A stretch of 64,000 nucleotides of DNA. It comes from CBDHDJ01 sp965261645. Its GTDB lineage: Bacteria > Pseudomonadota > Alphaproteobacteria > SHVV01. Made by a program: the position numbers and the translations under genes. Position 1 is the stretch's first letter; every line of letters starts with the position of its first letter. The notes beneath the pieces are model-generated. The model made no database searches, was not told the DNA's origin, and saw only the letters and a list, made by a program, of their open reading frames with translations. The stretch spans positions 806,001 through 870,000 of the forward strand of contig CBDHDJ010000002.1 of the NCBI GenBank assembly GCA_965261645.1. The letters run 5' to 3'. Positions 7,967 through 17,116 of the stretch are shown piece by piece.

Positions 7967-8739
7967 TCCGGACCCGATTTGGAAATGGCGCCGCTGACAA
8001 AACTGAACACGCCCCGGACAACCGAATAGGAAGCGGTGCCCTCGCCGCTCTCGGGATCGTAGATCAATTGATCGAGTGCCATGCGGCCGTTCTCGCCGAG
8101 GGAGAACGTCGTGCCGTCACCGAAGAGGACGCCGAGCGCGGCTCCGCTCCCGGTTTCCAGCACATCGCCCTGAAAGACCGCTTCGCCCGCCGTGAGCGTG
8201 ACCCGCGTGCCATCGATGCGGGTGGCCGTGACGGGGCCGGTCGCGGTCTCGACGCGGCCTATGGGTCGCGCTGCCGTGGCCGCGGCAGGCTCGCTCGCGA
8301 CGCTTCGTGCGCCCGGCACGCGCCGCCCCTCCGCGGTGATGAAGATCACCGAGGCGGCCAGCTCATCGGCCATGACCCGCTTGAGGAGCTGAACGGTGGG
8401 GCTTTCACCAGCTTGTTCCTGTGGGAGCGCCTCTTCCGGTGGCTCGGTTGTCTCCTCCTCGGATGGCGTCGTTGGGATTTGCGCATCGACGTCGAGGATC
8501 ACGACCTCGACACCGTCGGGCACCGCCGAGGGATCCACGATGACCAGGACCTGGCGCACGAACGCGTCCGGCGTGAACGACTCCTGCATGGACACGCCGG
8601 TCTGCTTGTAGCGTTGAAGGTTCATCTCGGAGAACGACAACATCATCACGAACAGCGCGACCAAGAGCGCCATCATGTCGGCGAAGGTGACCGCCCAGGG
8701 CGGCACGCTGCGGCGTTTTATAAGGCGCGCGCCCGTCAC
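7819..8739 (-). CDS. Chimeric MotB-like N-terminus fused to a FecR domain, 3' end disrupted
   Basis: A 306-residue frame starting GTG at 8739 and overlapping the motA stop by four bases. Residues 10-60 (VPPWAVTFADMMALLVALF) are a MotB-type stator segment with the proton-binding Asp at residue 21. Residues 115-141 look like the approach to an OmpA domain, but the peptidoglycan-binding OmpA domain is absent. Instead residues 159-275 form a FecR-type domain (IGRVETATGPV, QGDVLETGSGA, FGDGTTFSLGENGRM, VRGVFSFVSG, PVATIGIRG). After about residue 277 the frame is antisense to the truncated phage tail gene, so the original C-terminus is missing. Either an inherited fusion now truncated, or a product of local deletion. 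Confidence 0.7.
   Translation of the reverse strand: MTGARLIKRRSVPPWAVTFADMMALLVALFVMMLSFSEMNLQRYKQTGVSMQESFTPDAFVRQVLVIVDPSAVPDGVEVVILDVDAQIPTTPSEEETTEPPEEALPQEQAGESPTVQLLKRVMADELAASVIFITAEGRRVPGARSVASEPAAATAARPIGRVETATGPVTATRIDGTRVTLTAGEAVFQGDVLETGSGAALGVLFGDGTTFSLGENGRMALDQLIYDPESGEGTASYSVVRGVFSFVSGAISKSGPDQMVVQMPVATIGIRGASAAGLTAKSIYPAAATVFDTGSPNNPVSQIPR
7900..7925. other. Prophage/chromosome junction
   Basis: At about 7908-7912 the forward tail-tube reading loses family character and the reverse FecR reading begins to have it (GIRGASAAG). The two truncated genes meet tail to tail with no gap. No direct repeat typical of an attachment site is obvious here, so a deletion or illegitimate recombination is more likely than a clean attR. 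The exact base cannot be fixed by eye. Confidence 0.6.
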
Positions 8740-9080
8740 AGGATTTCGCCCGAGCTCTCTGGCTCGCCTGAAGGATCGGACGCCTGCTCGGGCTCGTCAC
8801 TTCGCGCCTTGCGTTGCTGCGATTCGGGCAAGTAAGCCTCGAGAAGCTCGGCCAGTACCGCCGGATGTTGGCGCGCCTGAATTTGCAGGACGCCTTCCAA
8901 AATCAACGTCATCGTCAGCCGTTCGGCCCCCGTCTTGGCTTCGAGCTTGTCGGCAACGGGCAGGGCGATGAGGTAGGCGATCAGCGCGCCGTACAGTGTG
9001 GTGAGCAGAGCGACCGCCATGCCGGGACCGATCGCCGAGGGGTCCTGCATATTGCTCAGCATCTGAACCAGCCCAACTTA

Positions 9081-9987
9081 GAGTCGGTTTCGAAAGTCAT
9101 GCGGCTCGGGCCAATCTGCGGACGAGGAGCATGACGGAGGCGGCGTAGAGGAAGGCGCGGGCCGAGGCGATGGTGGCCTCGAAGTCCTTTGCCAGTCGCC
9201 GGTTGCGGTTGATCCAGGCGAAGAAGCGCTCCACGACCCAGCGGCGCGGTTGGACGGCGAAGCCGACCTGATCGGGGCTTTTGCGCACGATCTCGACGGC
9301 GATCACGGTGGCCGTGGCGACCTTCTCGCCGGCGTAGCCGCTGTCGGCAAAGACCTTCTCGATGAACGGAAACGAGCCGCGTGAGGCGCACAGCAGCGAC
9401 CCGCCACCATCGCGGTCCTGGATACTCGCCGGATGCGCCTCGAGCACGAGGCCGCGCCCGTCGGTGTCGACCAGCGCGTGGCGCTTGCGCCCCTTGATCT
9501 TCTTGCCCGCATCGTAGCCGCGGGGGCCACCAGCCTCGGTTGTCTTGACGCTCTGGCTGTCGATAATCGCGCCGCTCGGGCTGGCCTCGCGTCCGACCCG
9601 CTCGCGATCGGCCATGACCAGAGAGTGATTGATCTTCTCAAGGAGGCCGTCGTCGCGGAACTTGGCGAACCAGCGATAGATCGTGCCCCACGGTGGCAAA
9701 TCGCTTGGCAGCAAGCGCCAAGGGCAGCCAGCCCGCATCACGTAGAAAATGCCGTTGACGATCTCTCGCATCGGCCATGACCGGGGCCGTCCCGTGCCAT
9801 GAGCCGGAGGCAAATGAGGCTCGATCACAACCCACTCCGCATCGGTCAAATCAGTCTGATAACGCAGCGTCTTGCGGCTATGCTGCTCTCGGGTGGTCGG
9901 CGTCCACATGGCGGCTCCATATCGGTCTCAGCAACCTCCTTGGAATCACATCGACACCGGCCACTCAACCCCTTTCGAAACGGCCTC
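9081..9987 (-). mobile_element. IS5-family insertion sequence (IS1031-like), inserted in motA
   Basis: A 907-bp element with imperfect terminal inverted repeats (GAGTCGGTTTCGAAAG at 9081 and GAGGCCGTTTCGAAAG read inward from 9987; 14 of 16 match). Flanking trinucleotides are TTA on the left and TAA on the right; a TNA duplication is typical of the IS1031 subgroup, with one base since changed. Removing the element plus one trinucleotide restores the MotA reading ...IGTL-VGLVQ..., which fixes the ends. It carries one transposase gene. Confidence 0.82.
9097..9909 (-). CDS. IS5-family transposase
   Basis: A 270-residue DDE transposase. The N-terminal DUF4096-type region (LTDAEWVVIEPHLPP, REIVNGIFYVMRAGCPWRLLP) is followed by the first Asp in AIIDSQSVKTTE, the second in VFADSGYAGEKV, and the Glu in RWVVERFFAWINRNRRL, the usual IS5 signature. 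It is uninterrupted, so the element could still be active. It reads in the same direction as the disrupted motA gene. Confidence 0.93.
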   Translation of the reverse strand: MWTPTTREQHSRKTLRYQTDLTDAEWVVIEPHLPPAHGTGRPRSWPMREIVNGIFYVMRAGCPWRLLPSDLPPWGTIYRWFAKFRDDGLLEKINHSLVMADRERVGREASPSGAIIDSQSVKTTEAGGPRGYDAGKKIKGRKRHALVDTDGRGLVLEAHPASIQDRDGGGSLLCASRGSFPFIEKVFADSGYAGEKVATATVIAVEIVRKSPDQVGFAVQPRRWVVERFFAWINRNRRLAKDFEATIASARAFLYAASVMLLVRRLARAA

Positions 9988-10467
9988 TAAGGTGCCGATC
10001 ATGCCGAAGGCGGGTGCCGAATCGCCGATACCGCGAAATATCTTCTCGCTCTGCTCGTGGCGTTCGACGCTACGCTCGATGTCGCTGGTCAGTACCTTGC
10101 GGATGACTTCGAAGTCGTGGCCGTCGGCGCAAAGCTGCACGCCCTTTTTGAGGAAGGCATGATCGACCTCGGCGTTGTCGAGCGCGACGGGTCCGCTCCG
10201 ACGCATCAGAGTGGCGAGTTCGATCATGCGATTGATGAGATCGCGCGGATTTTCCGCTTCCCTCACCACCGCCGTCCGCACGCCCAGCCGCAGCGCACCA
10301 AAGACCCTGCCCACTGAAAACTTGATCAGTGTTGCCACGAACGTGCCACCGAGAACAATGATGAGGCCGGGAAGGTTGAGAAACGTCAACAGATCGGAGC
10401 CCGTAAGGATGGCGCCCACGACCACGGCGACAGTGATGACAACGGCGAGCAGTGTGGCGACATCCAT

Positions 10468-10917
10468 GTTTTCGCCCGATCTCTCTAAGCCCTTGATTTA
10501 AGCCAGAATAGCATTGGTCAGCTTGGTGTGTAAGTTAGAGCGAGGGGGGCTCGCGCCCGCCTCGGCCGCACGTTCCTATCGGGGAGATTACCTAGAACGA
10601 GGGTTAATCGTTCGACTTTCCGCGTGTTTACCGGCCCACAAGGGCCCCTTTTCTACGGGTTTTCCTGTAAGTTGGTAGGCATTTACCAGAATTGAGATCG
10701 ACTCACACGAGTAGTTGACTGCATTCAGTGGAACCGGCTCGATGCCTTGTGATCGAGGCGTTGAACCACACGAGGGCCGGAACCGGAACTCCAAGATGGG
10801 GGGCTCGCACCGCAGGTCCGGCCCATCGTCGAGGTGTTCGCCGTCCCTTGTGCGCGGAATCATTCGGTACGCGTCAAAGCGGGTCATTGACCCGGTCACG
10901 ACAGCACGGAGGGGCCG
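10468..10917. other. Intergenic region between divergent motA and sensor kinase genes
   Basis: About 450 bases lie between the divergent motA and kinase starts. I see no convincing gene: small frames on both strands lack family features and ribosome binding sites. The region must hold the promoters of both genes. A strong ribosome binding site (GGAGGGG, 10908-10914) lies just before the kinase ATG at 10918. I could not assign -35/-10 elements with confidence. Confidence 0.4.
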
Positions 10918-11095
10918 ATGCTAGGCGCCGAGAGAACAGCGGAGTCCTACGTCCGCAAATCCAAGAAAGAGCTCATCGCGGAGCTGCAAGCGCTTCACAA
11001 CGAGCTGAGCTTGCTGAAGAAAAACGGCGGCGGCCGAAATCAGGATGGAGCGGATTCGGCGGAAGGTGAGCCGCCCTTCCGCGAGTTGATCGACC

Positions 11096-12200
11096 CTTTC
11101 CTATCCGGTTAACGCCGATGACCGCTACATGTAGGGTGCCGCCACTCTCCCGAGTAAAGCTCGGCATAGGTTGGAGCAGAGGTGTCGCCCGCGATGCCGA
11201 GCAATGAGCGGAAGGCGTTGAACGGGTAGAACCGCCTGTTGAAGCGGAAGGTGAACTCGTTGAGGTAGGCTTGTAGGTGCTGGTGGCTAACGCCGTGGTG
11301 GATACCGATCAGCCACGTCTTCAGGTTGGCGAAAACCAGATGGATGATCGGCAGGTATTGCTCGGCAACCTCTGGATCACCACACTCGGCAACAGCGAAG
11401 TGCTCATAGCCGCGCTTACCGAGGCCAGCATAGCCGCTCCAATCGTCAGTAACGATCAGCGATCCCGGCGCGACGGTGCTCTCGACGAACCCACAGAGCG
11501 ACTCGGCGCTACGGTCGAGCACGACGGCGAGCCGAACGCGTCCGGCATAGCGTCCGTCTTTCCGGTTGTCGAGCTTGGTGCCCGGCTTTCGATGACGCAC
11601 CTCGATGGCACAGGAGACGGGAACCTTGTGGTGAACACCACGGCCTTCCCCACGCGTTCGCCCGCCAACCCAGGTTTCGTCCACCTCAACATGGTTCTTG
11701 GGCTGTCCACCGATCCTGTCTTGGTTGGGCCGCACCATGCCCGAGCGGAGCTTGTGGAGAATTTGAAAGGCCGTCTCGTAGCGCGAAAGACCAAGTTGCC
11801 GCTGAAACTGCACGGCGGACATGCCGGGCGTCTGACTGGCGACCAGATAAGCGGCCCAGAACCAGACGTTCAGCGGAGTGTGGCTACGCTCCATCACTGT
11901 TCCCACCGTCAGCCCGGTGTTCTGGCGGCACTTGCGGCAGCGCAGGACGCCAGGGCGGTTTTCAAAGTGGAACGGCTCTCCCGCCGTGCCGCAGTGCGGG
12001 CAGGCAAAGCCGTCTCCCCAGCGGGCTTTCTCCAGGTAGGCGGCGCAGGCCGCATCATCGGGGAAAAGTCGCTGGAACTCGGGTAGCGAATGCGGGAATG
12101 GGAGATCGGCGCGGTCGAGAACATCCATGGCGCGCTCCCCTATATCCGGTTTGCGCCCATTCTAGCCCTAGTGGGTGTGGGTGTATACCGGATAGGCAAG
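11096..12200 (-). mobile_element. IS1595-family insertion sequence, copy 1 (in the sensor kinase gene)
   Basis: A 1,105-bp element whose ends read CTTTCCTATCCGGTT on the left and, inward from the right, CTTGCCTATCCGGTAT. Its flanks are GATCGACC (11088-11095) and GATCGAGG (12201-12208), an 8-bp duplication with two mismatches. It is nearly identical to copy 2 at 35512-36622; copy 2 has an additional GTGGGT unit near its right end and base 12035 differs (G here, A at 36451). Joining the flanks restores the kinase reading frame. Confidence 0.88.
11109..12128 (-). CDS. IS1595-family transposase (copy 1)
   Basis: A 339-residue transposase with an N-terminal zinc ribbon (CPHCGTAGEPF and LRCRKCRQNTG, residues about 44-68) and an ISXO2-type DDE nuclease domain: first Asp in HVEVDETWVGGR, second in LIVTDDWSGYAGL, His/Glu region near the end (NEFTFRFNRRFYP). 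These are the standard features of IS1595-type transposases. The frame is intact, and the same protein is encoded by the second copy 24.4 kb away in the same orientation. Confidence 0.93.
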   Translation of the reverse strand: MDVLDRADLPFPHSLPEFQRLFPDDAACAAYLEKARWGDGFACPHCGTAGEPFHFENRPGVLRCRKCRQNTGLTVGTVMERSHTPLNVWFWAAYLVASQTPGMSAVQFQRQLGLSRYETAFQILHKLRSGMVRPNQDRIGGQPKNHVEVDETWVGGRTRGEGRGVHHKVPVSCAIEVRHRKPGTKLDNRKDGRYAGRVRLAVVLDRSAESLCGFVESTVAPGSLIVTDDWSGYAGLGKRGYEHFAVAECGDPEVAEQYLPIIHLVFANLKTWLIGIHHGVSHQHLQAYLNEFTFRFNRRFYPFNAFRSLLGIAGDTSAPTYAELYSGEWRHPTCSGHRR

Positions 12201-14403
12201 GATCGAGGGATCGATCGCAGGGGTCATGATGCATCGCACCGACGCAGTACTTTACGTCAACTCTGCGTTCGCTGAGATGCTGGGTTACACAGTGGACGAG
12301 GTCTTCGGTTTTGCCTCTGCCACAACCATCATCGCGCCGGAAGACCGGGCCCGATTGCGGAAATACAGCAGAGCGCGCTTGAAAGGTGAAGACGCGCCTC
12401 GCCGCTACGAGTTTCGCGGGCTGTGCAAGGACGGATCACGCATCTGGATCGAGAATCTGGTGCGCACCATCAACTGGGAGGGAAAGCCGGCCGTCTACGT
12501 GAGCGCGCGCGACATCACCGAGCGCAAGCAGGCCGAGGAGGCCTTGCGCGAGAGCGAACAGCGCAATGCCGCGATGCTCCAAGCCATCCCCGACATGATT
12601 TTCCGGCTCGATGCGAAGGGCATCTATCTCGATTTCGTGCGCGCGGCGCACTTCGACCCGGTGACGCCGCCGGAAACGTTCATGGGCAAGCGCATGGACG
12701 AAGTGTTGCCGGCGGAGGTGACCCAAGCAGGTCGGCAAAAAATCGACGAGGCCCTGACGATGGGCAAGGTGCAGACTTGGGAGTACGCCCTTGAGAGAGG
12801 CGGCGAGGCACGCCACCTCGAGGCCCGGCTCGTCACCTACGGCCTGGCGAAGTCCTTGCGATCGTCCGTGACATCACCGAGCAAAAGGCGGCCGAACAAG
12901 CTCTGCGAGAGAATCGGAACTTCCTGCAAGCGCTCATCGATCGGATGCCTGCGGCGATCAACGTCAAGGACCGCGAGCGGCGGTTCGTGATGGTCAACAG
13001 GGCATTCGCCGATTGGGTCGAGGTCGATGATCAGCAGAAACTGATCGGCAGGCTGGCGGAAGAGTGCGGCATGATCAACGCCGATCTCTATAAGAAGCTG
13101 GATGAGCAAGTCATTGCGACGGGTAAGGAAGTTGCAAACTTCGAGGTTCAATACGACCGCAAAATGGGTCTAGGGACGTGGCTTGAGTCTAAGACGCCGA
13201 TCAAGGATGAGCACGGCTCCCTCCAGTACATCTTGAACGTCAGCGTCGACATCTCCGAGCGCAAACAGATGGAAGAAGCGCTGCGGGAGAGCGAGGCGCG
13301 CTTTCAAAGCGTCGCCGAAAACATTCCCGGGACGGTGTACCAACGTATTCTCGAGCCGGACGGGACCCTCCACTACCCCTATATGAGCGTCGGCGCGCGC
13401 GAGCTTTATGGCATCGAGGCCGAAGACATTATGGCAGACGCCTCGGCATTGGTGGCCGGCTTCGAACCCGAGTCGAGAGAGCACTTCATGTACGTCCTCA
13501 GGGAGTCAGCGAAGAATCTCACTCCATTGAATATCGAGACGCGGGTGGTCTTGAAGAGTGGTGAGGTGAAGTGGATGACCACCAAGTCGCAGCCGCGGCG
13601 CTTGGATAATGGCGCTGTTGCTTGGGACGGTGTGGCGATAGACGATATGGAGCGCAAAGAGGCCGAGGAAAGGGCGCGACAGCACGAGGCGGACCTCGCC
13701 CATGTCCTGCGTCTCAGCACCATCGGCGAGATGGCGACGGCGCTGGCCCACCAGCTCAACCAGCCGCTCGCGGCGATCGCCAACTATACCCGGGGTTGCC
13801 TGTTCCGGATACAGTCCAGCGACTGGGTGAGTTCCGATCTCATCGCGGTGTTGGAAAAGGCGAGCCACCAGGCCGAGCGGGCCGGCCAGATGGTCCGTGA
13901 GATGGGCGATTTCGTCCGTGCGCCTGAGCTGCGCACGTCGATCGTCGATATCAACTATCTGGTCCGCTCCGTGGTCAGGTTCGAGGAAACCGAGTTGCAG
14001 GGGAACGACGTGCAGCTCGACCTGACTCTCGCGCACGGCCTGCCGCGGGTTGCCGTCGACGAGATAGAAATCGAGCAGGTGATCCTCAACCTGGTGCGCA
14101 ACGGGATCGAGGCGATGGCCGAGGTCGACGAGAAGGATCGCCGTCTCGGCATATACACGGCAATGACCGAAGGCGGCGAGATTGAGATTTCCGTGCGGGA
14201 TTCCGGCCCGGGCCTGTCGCCCGACGATCGCTCCGAGTTGTTCGAGCCCTTCTTCAGTACCAAGCCGAAAGGCATGGGGATGGGTCTCTCGATCGCCCGG
14301 ACCATCGTCGCGGCGCATGGCGGCCGGCTCTGGGTGGCGGACGAGCCAGGCCCGGGGGCGACATTCAACCTTGCCTTGCCGGCGAACGGGGAGGGGGAGC
14401 GTC

Positions 14404-15233
14404 ATGACGGCTGATAGCACGGTGATGGTCTTGGACGACGACACCGCCTCGCGCGAATCCCTCCAGTGGCTGATCGAATCGGTGGGGCTCAATGCCAAGA
14501 CTTACGGCGCCCCCCGCGACTTTCTCGATTCCTTCCTACCGGGCGAGGCCGGCTGCCTCGTGCTCGACCTCCGCATGCCGCAAATGAGCGGAATCGAGGT
14601 GCTCAAGTGGCTGCGCGACGGTGGCCACAAGATTCCCGTCATCATGATTACCGCCCATGGCGATGTGCCCACGGTCGTCGAGGCGATGAAGGGGGGTGCC
14701 GTCGAGTTTCTCGAAAAACCATTCAACAACCAGGTATTGTTGGATCGCATTCACCAGTGCCTGGGGGATGACGCCAAGGCCCGCGCCGAGGAGGCCAAGC
14801 ACGCCGATACGCTGATGCTTTTGGCCAGTCTCACGCCGCGTGAGCGCGAGGTCATGACGCTGATCGTCGACGGCAATTCGAACAAGCAGATTGCCCGAAT
14901 TCTCGACATCAGCCCCAAGACGGTGGAGGTCCATCGCGCGCACATCATGGAGAAGATTAAGGCCAAAGGCTTATCCCTCTGCATCCGGTAGCGCAATATG
15001 AGGGGGCTACGCAGTTGTCGGTTGGCGAGCGGGTAGTTGGTCGCGAAAGCGCACTTTGCCTGGGCCTTAGCCGGGTCGCGCCGCTGCGCGCGTAGCATCG
15101 AGGCCACCACCCGTTGATCCTACCGGAGCCAGAGGGATAAGCCTTTAAGGCCAATTCCGTGGTTGAACTCGTGCAGATGGCGATCGCTTGCGGACTAGGG
15201 AATTACCCCGAGTCCCCTACCGGTTCCACCTAG
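14404..15233 (+). pseudogene. FixJ-like response regulator, interrupted by a MITE-like element
   Basis: Starts at ATG 14404 inside the end of the kinase gene. A receiver domain with phospho-acceptor Asp in LVLDLRMPQMSG and a Lys in EFLEKPF is followed by a LuxR-type helix-turn-helix (LTPREREVMTLIVDG, NKQIARILDISPKTVEVHRAHIMEKIKA). The reading breaks at 14967 where a 178-bp element enters, giving the wrong ending GLSLCIR and a stop at 14991. After the element the original end resumes: NSVVELVQMAIACGLGNYPE and a stop at 15231. Without the insertion the protein has 213 residues, normal for FixJ. The interrupted form lacks the last helix of the DNA-binding domain. Confidence 0.9.
14967..15144. 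mobile_element. 178-bp MITE-like element with 25-bp inverted repeats and 10-bp target duplication
   Basis: The ends match inwardly over 25 bases with two mismatches; both begin AGGCTTATCCCTCTG and share TCCGGTAG further in. The element is flanked by perfect copies of TTAAGGCCAA (14957-14966 and 15145-15154). Excision with one copy restores the FixJ codons exactly. The interior is too short for a transposase and holds no convincing frame, so it is non-autonomous and would need a transposase in trans. Its ends do not match those of the IS5-, IS1595- or IS1182-type elements in this window. Confidence 0.85.
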
Positions 15234-16063
15234 CCCCACTAGCCGTTCCTCCCAATTCCATTACGAATTCATCCCAATTGTGGGCGCTCGGCCCAGGCCC
15301 AACATAGGTGCCCGTAACGAGTCGTCGGAGAGGGTGAAACGCGTGTGACTGGCCTGGCTTGGGAAAACCGGCGAAAGCCTCGAGCATCAAATAACAAGCT
15401 TCACATCTCCAGCGCCTGAGATTCGTGACCCGAAGGGAGGGGCGGCTCGAATCGGTCATGGGCGGGGACAGGGACATATCCTTGCATCACGACACCGCAG
15501 GTGCGCGGCATGGCTGGTGCGGCTTCGGTGCGCTGTCCGAGGGAAACAGGTCGAAATGCACCTGGATCCTCTGCGTCGCCCTCGGCCATGCCCTTGGTGG
15601 TGCTCGCCTGGGCCATGCCACGCGAATTGGCGCCATTCATTTCTATGTGGCCAATCTGGGCCCGGACCGCGATCGCGCAACAGACCAGCCCCAGCCCCGC
15701 CATCGCTGGTACGGCGCAAATCAGCCCGCGCCACGCATCACAAGCGATTCAGCCGCGCACGGCGTTGAAGAAGCGCGCGCGGACGCCGCGCATTCGCCTG
15801 TCGGAAATCGGCGCCGATGCCGATCTCGCGGCCCCGCGGTCCCGAGCAATAGGGCGCTTGCGGTTTTGCAGTTCTGCAAGATGATGGGCACCTTTATAGC
15901 CAGTTTTGGCTTCGCCACCGTGATGGCGAGCCTCACTTTTCGTCTCCTCGCCTGACCGGCAGGCCCGACGCCGCCCGGGCGGAACGGGTGAGCGACGAAT
16001 CATGCCGTTGAGCCGGTCCATGACCCGCCCTATGATGGTGATCAGAGAGTTGAAGGGAGGACG
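15234..16063. other. Region without a confident gene; possible decayed reverse-strand gene
   Basis: About 830 bases between fixJ and the first phosphotriesterase-family gene. A reverse-strand frame at 15401-15703 begins in a hydrophobic stretch (MAGLGLVCCAIAVRAQIGH) and reads 100 residues, and the upstream sequence in the same frame is also protein-like but contains a stop, so a decayed small exported protein is possible. No family was recognised and no clear ribosome binding site is visible. The end (16042-16063) has GGGAGG before the next ATG. Confidence 0.3.
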
Positions 16064-17092
16064 ATGGGTTTCATCCGCACGGTTCTTGGTGATATCGCGC
16101 CCGATGAGGCCGGCGTCACCCTTACCCATGAGCATACGCTGGTTCATTGGCCGGGCGCGGAGTTCGACCACCGGTCGGTTTACGACTGGGACGATGTGAT
16201 CGGCGGGCTCAGCGCCGAGTTCAAGCTCGGCGCGGAACTCTTCGGCCTCAAAACCCTGGTCGACTGCACGACCGTCGAGCTTGGCCGTCACCCTGACATG
16301 TTGTGCGAGGCATCGCGGCGAAGCGGCGTTCACATCGTTGCGGCTACCGGCTTTTTCTGCGAGAGCATGGGCGTGCCCTATCATTGGCGCCGCCAGTCCG
16401 CTGATGAAATCGCGGAATTCCTGGCGCGCGATATCACCGAGGGGATCGTCGGGAGCGAGGTGAAGTGCGGCATCATCAAAGTCGCCTCGGGACAGGATGA
16501 TGCGCATCCTCATCCCAGCCCCGAGGGAGCGAATGGGCGCCATATCGGCGATTACGAGCAGCGCATCTTCCGCGCCGCGGCCCGCGCCCAGAATCTGACG
16601 GGATGCCCGATCACGACCCACATCGACCCTGAGGACTGGAAGGTGGCCAACATCGGGCTCGAACAGCTCGAGCTATTGATGGAGGACGGTGCCGATCCCA
16701 CCAAGATCATTATCGGCCACACCTTTTACGCGACCATCGAGCAGCTCGAGGCGATCCTGCGACACGGCGCCTATGTCCAGCTCGATAATTTCGGCACCCA
16801 GTGGCGCGGACTCTCCGATGATGCGGCTGTGGAATTGATGTATCAGGCCGTTGAACGCGGTTACGACGAGCAGCTTCTGCTTGCCTTCGACCGCTTTTGG
16901 TATCAGATGCGGGGCGACCGGCCGTTCACCGAGCTCGATCCGGAGGTGGCGGCGCGCATGCCGCTCGATTTCCTGCCCAACGATCTCCTGCCGCGCATGC
17001 GCCGGTGCGGCATCAGCGACGACATCATCCACAAGATCACGATGGACAACCCTGCCCGTCTGTTGACGTTCGCAGAAGACCGGGCCCACTAA
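16064..17092 (+). CDS. Phosphotriesterase-family metal-dependent hydrolase (paralog 1)
   Basis: A 342-residue amidohydrolase-fold protein starting MGFIRTVLGDIAPDEAGVTL. The metal-binding HxH is in LTHEHTLVH, the bridging Lys is probably in VKCGIIKVASG, further ligands are His in CPITTHID and IIGHTF, and the catalytic Asp is in LLLAFDRFWYQ. This family includes phosphotriesterases, lactonases and related hydrolases with a binuclear metal centre. The carbamylated-Lys motif (GIIKVA) groups it with the true phosphotriesterase/lactonase branch, unlike the two following paralogs. The start has GGGAGG upstream. Substrate unknown; a lactone or ester is more likely than an organophosphate. Confidence 0.85.
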   Translation: MGFIRTVLGDIAPDEAGVTLTHEHTLVHWPGAEFDHRSVYDWDDVIGGLSAEFKLGAELFGLKTLVDCTTVELGRHPDMLCEASRRSGVHIVAATGFFCESMGVPYHWRRQSADEIAEFLARDITEGIVGSEVKCGIIKVASGQDDAHPHPSPEGANGRHIGDYEQRIFRAAARAQNLTGCPITTHIDPEDWKVANIGLEQLELLMEDGADPTKIIIGHTFYATIEQLEAILRHGAYVQLDNFGTQWRGLSDDAAVELMYQAVERGYDEQLLLAFDRFWYQMRGDRPFTELDPEVAARMPLDFLPNDLLPRMRRCGISDDIIHKITMDNPARLLTFAEDRAH

Positions 17093-17116
17093 CGAAGCCC
17101 AAAAGGGGGGACGACG

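Larger units (their letters stand above)
8736..10467 (-). pseudogene. motA: MotA/TolQ/ExbB-type stator protein, split by an IS5-family element
   Basis: The N-terminal part (10467 to about 9988) reads MDVATLLAVVITVAVVVGA, LPGLIIVLGGTFVATLIKF and ends GIGDSAPAFGMIGTL; the C-terminal part (about 9077 to 8736) continues VGLVQMLSNMQDPSAIGPG and LLTTLYGALIAYLIALPVA. Joined across the insertion they give a contiguous PomA/MotA-type protein of about 270 residues with four membrane segments, which would conduct ions in the flagellar stator with MotB. The inserted element lies between them and stops occur on both sides, so the gene is inactive as read. The stop overlaps the motB-like start (GTGA). Confidence 0.85.
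10918..14414 (+). pseudogene. FixL-like PAS sensor histidine kinase, broken by IS1595 insertion and a frameshift
   Basis: The reading starts at ATG 10918 after GGAGGGG, runs to ...FRELI at 11091, is interrupted by the IS1595-type element, and resumes at 12201 as EGSIAGVMMHRTDAVLYVN, a PAS domain. A second break near 12841 shifts the frame by one missing base; after it the protein continues EVLAIVRDITEQKAAEQAL. Repaired, it would have about 794 residues: a coiled-coil start, several PAS/PAC units (DITERKQAEEAL, DISERKQMEEAL repeats), an H-box (STIGEMATALAHQLNQPLAA) near 13715-13775, an N-box (ILNLVRNGIEAM) and G-boxes (DSGPGLS, GMGMGLSIAR). It overlaps the regulator gene by 11 bases. The single-base shift could be a sequencing error; the insertion is real. 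Confidence 0.88.

Noticed and set aside
12160..12190. Short GTGTGGGT repeats near the IS1595 right end
   Set aside because: Part of the element; copy 2 has one additional unit, so simple repeat slippage.
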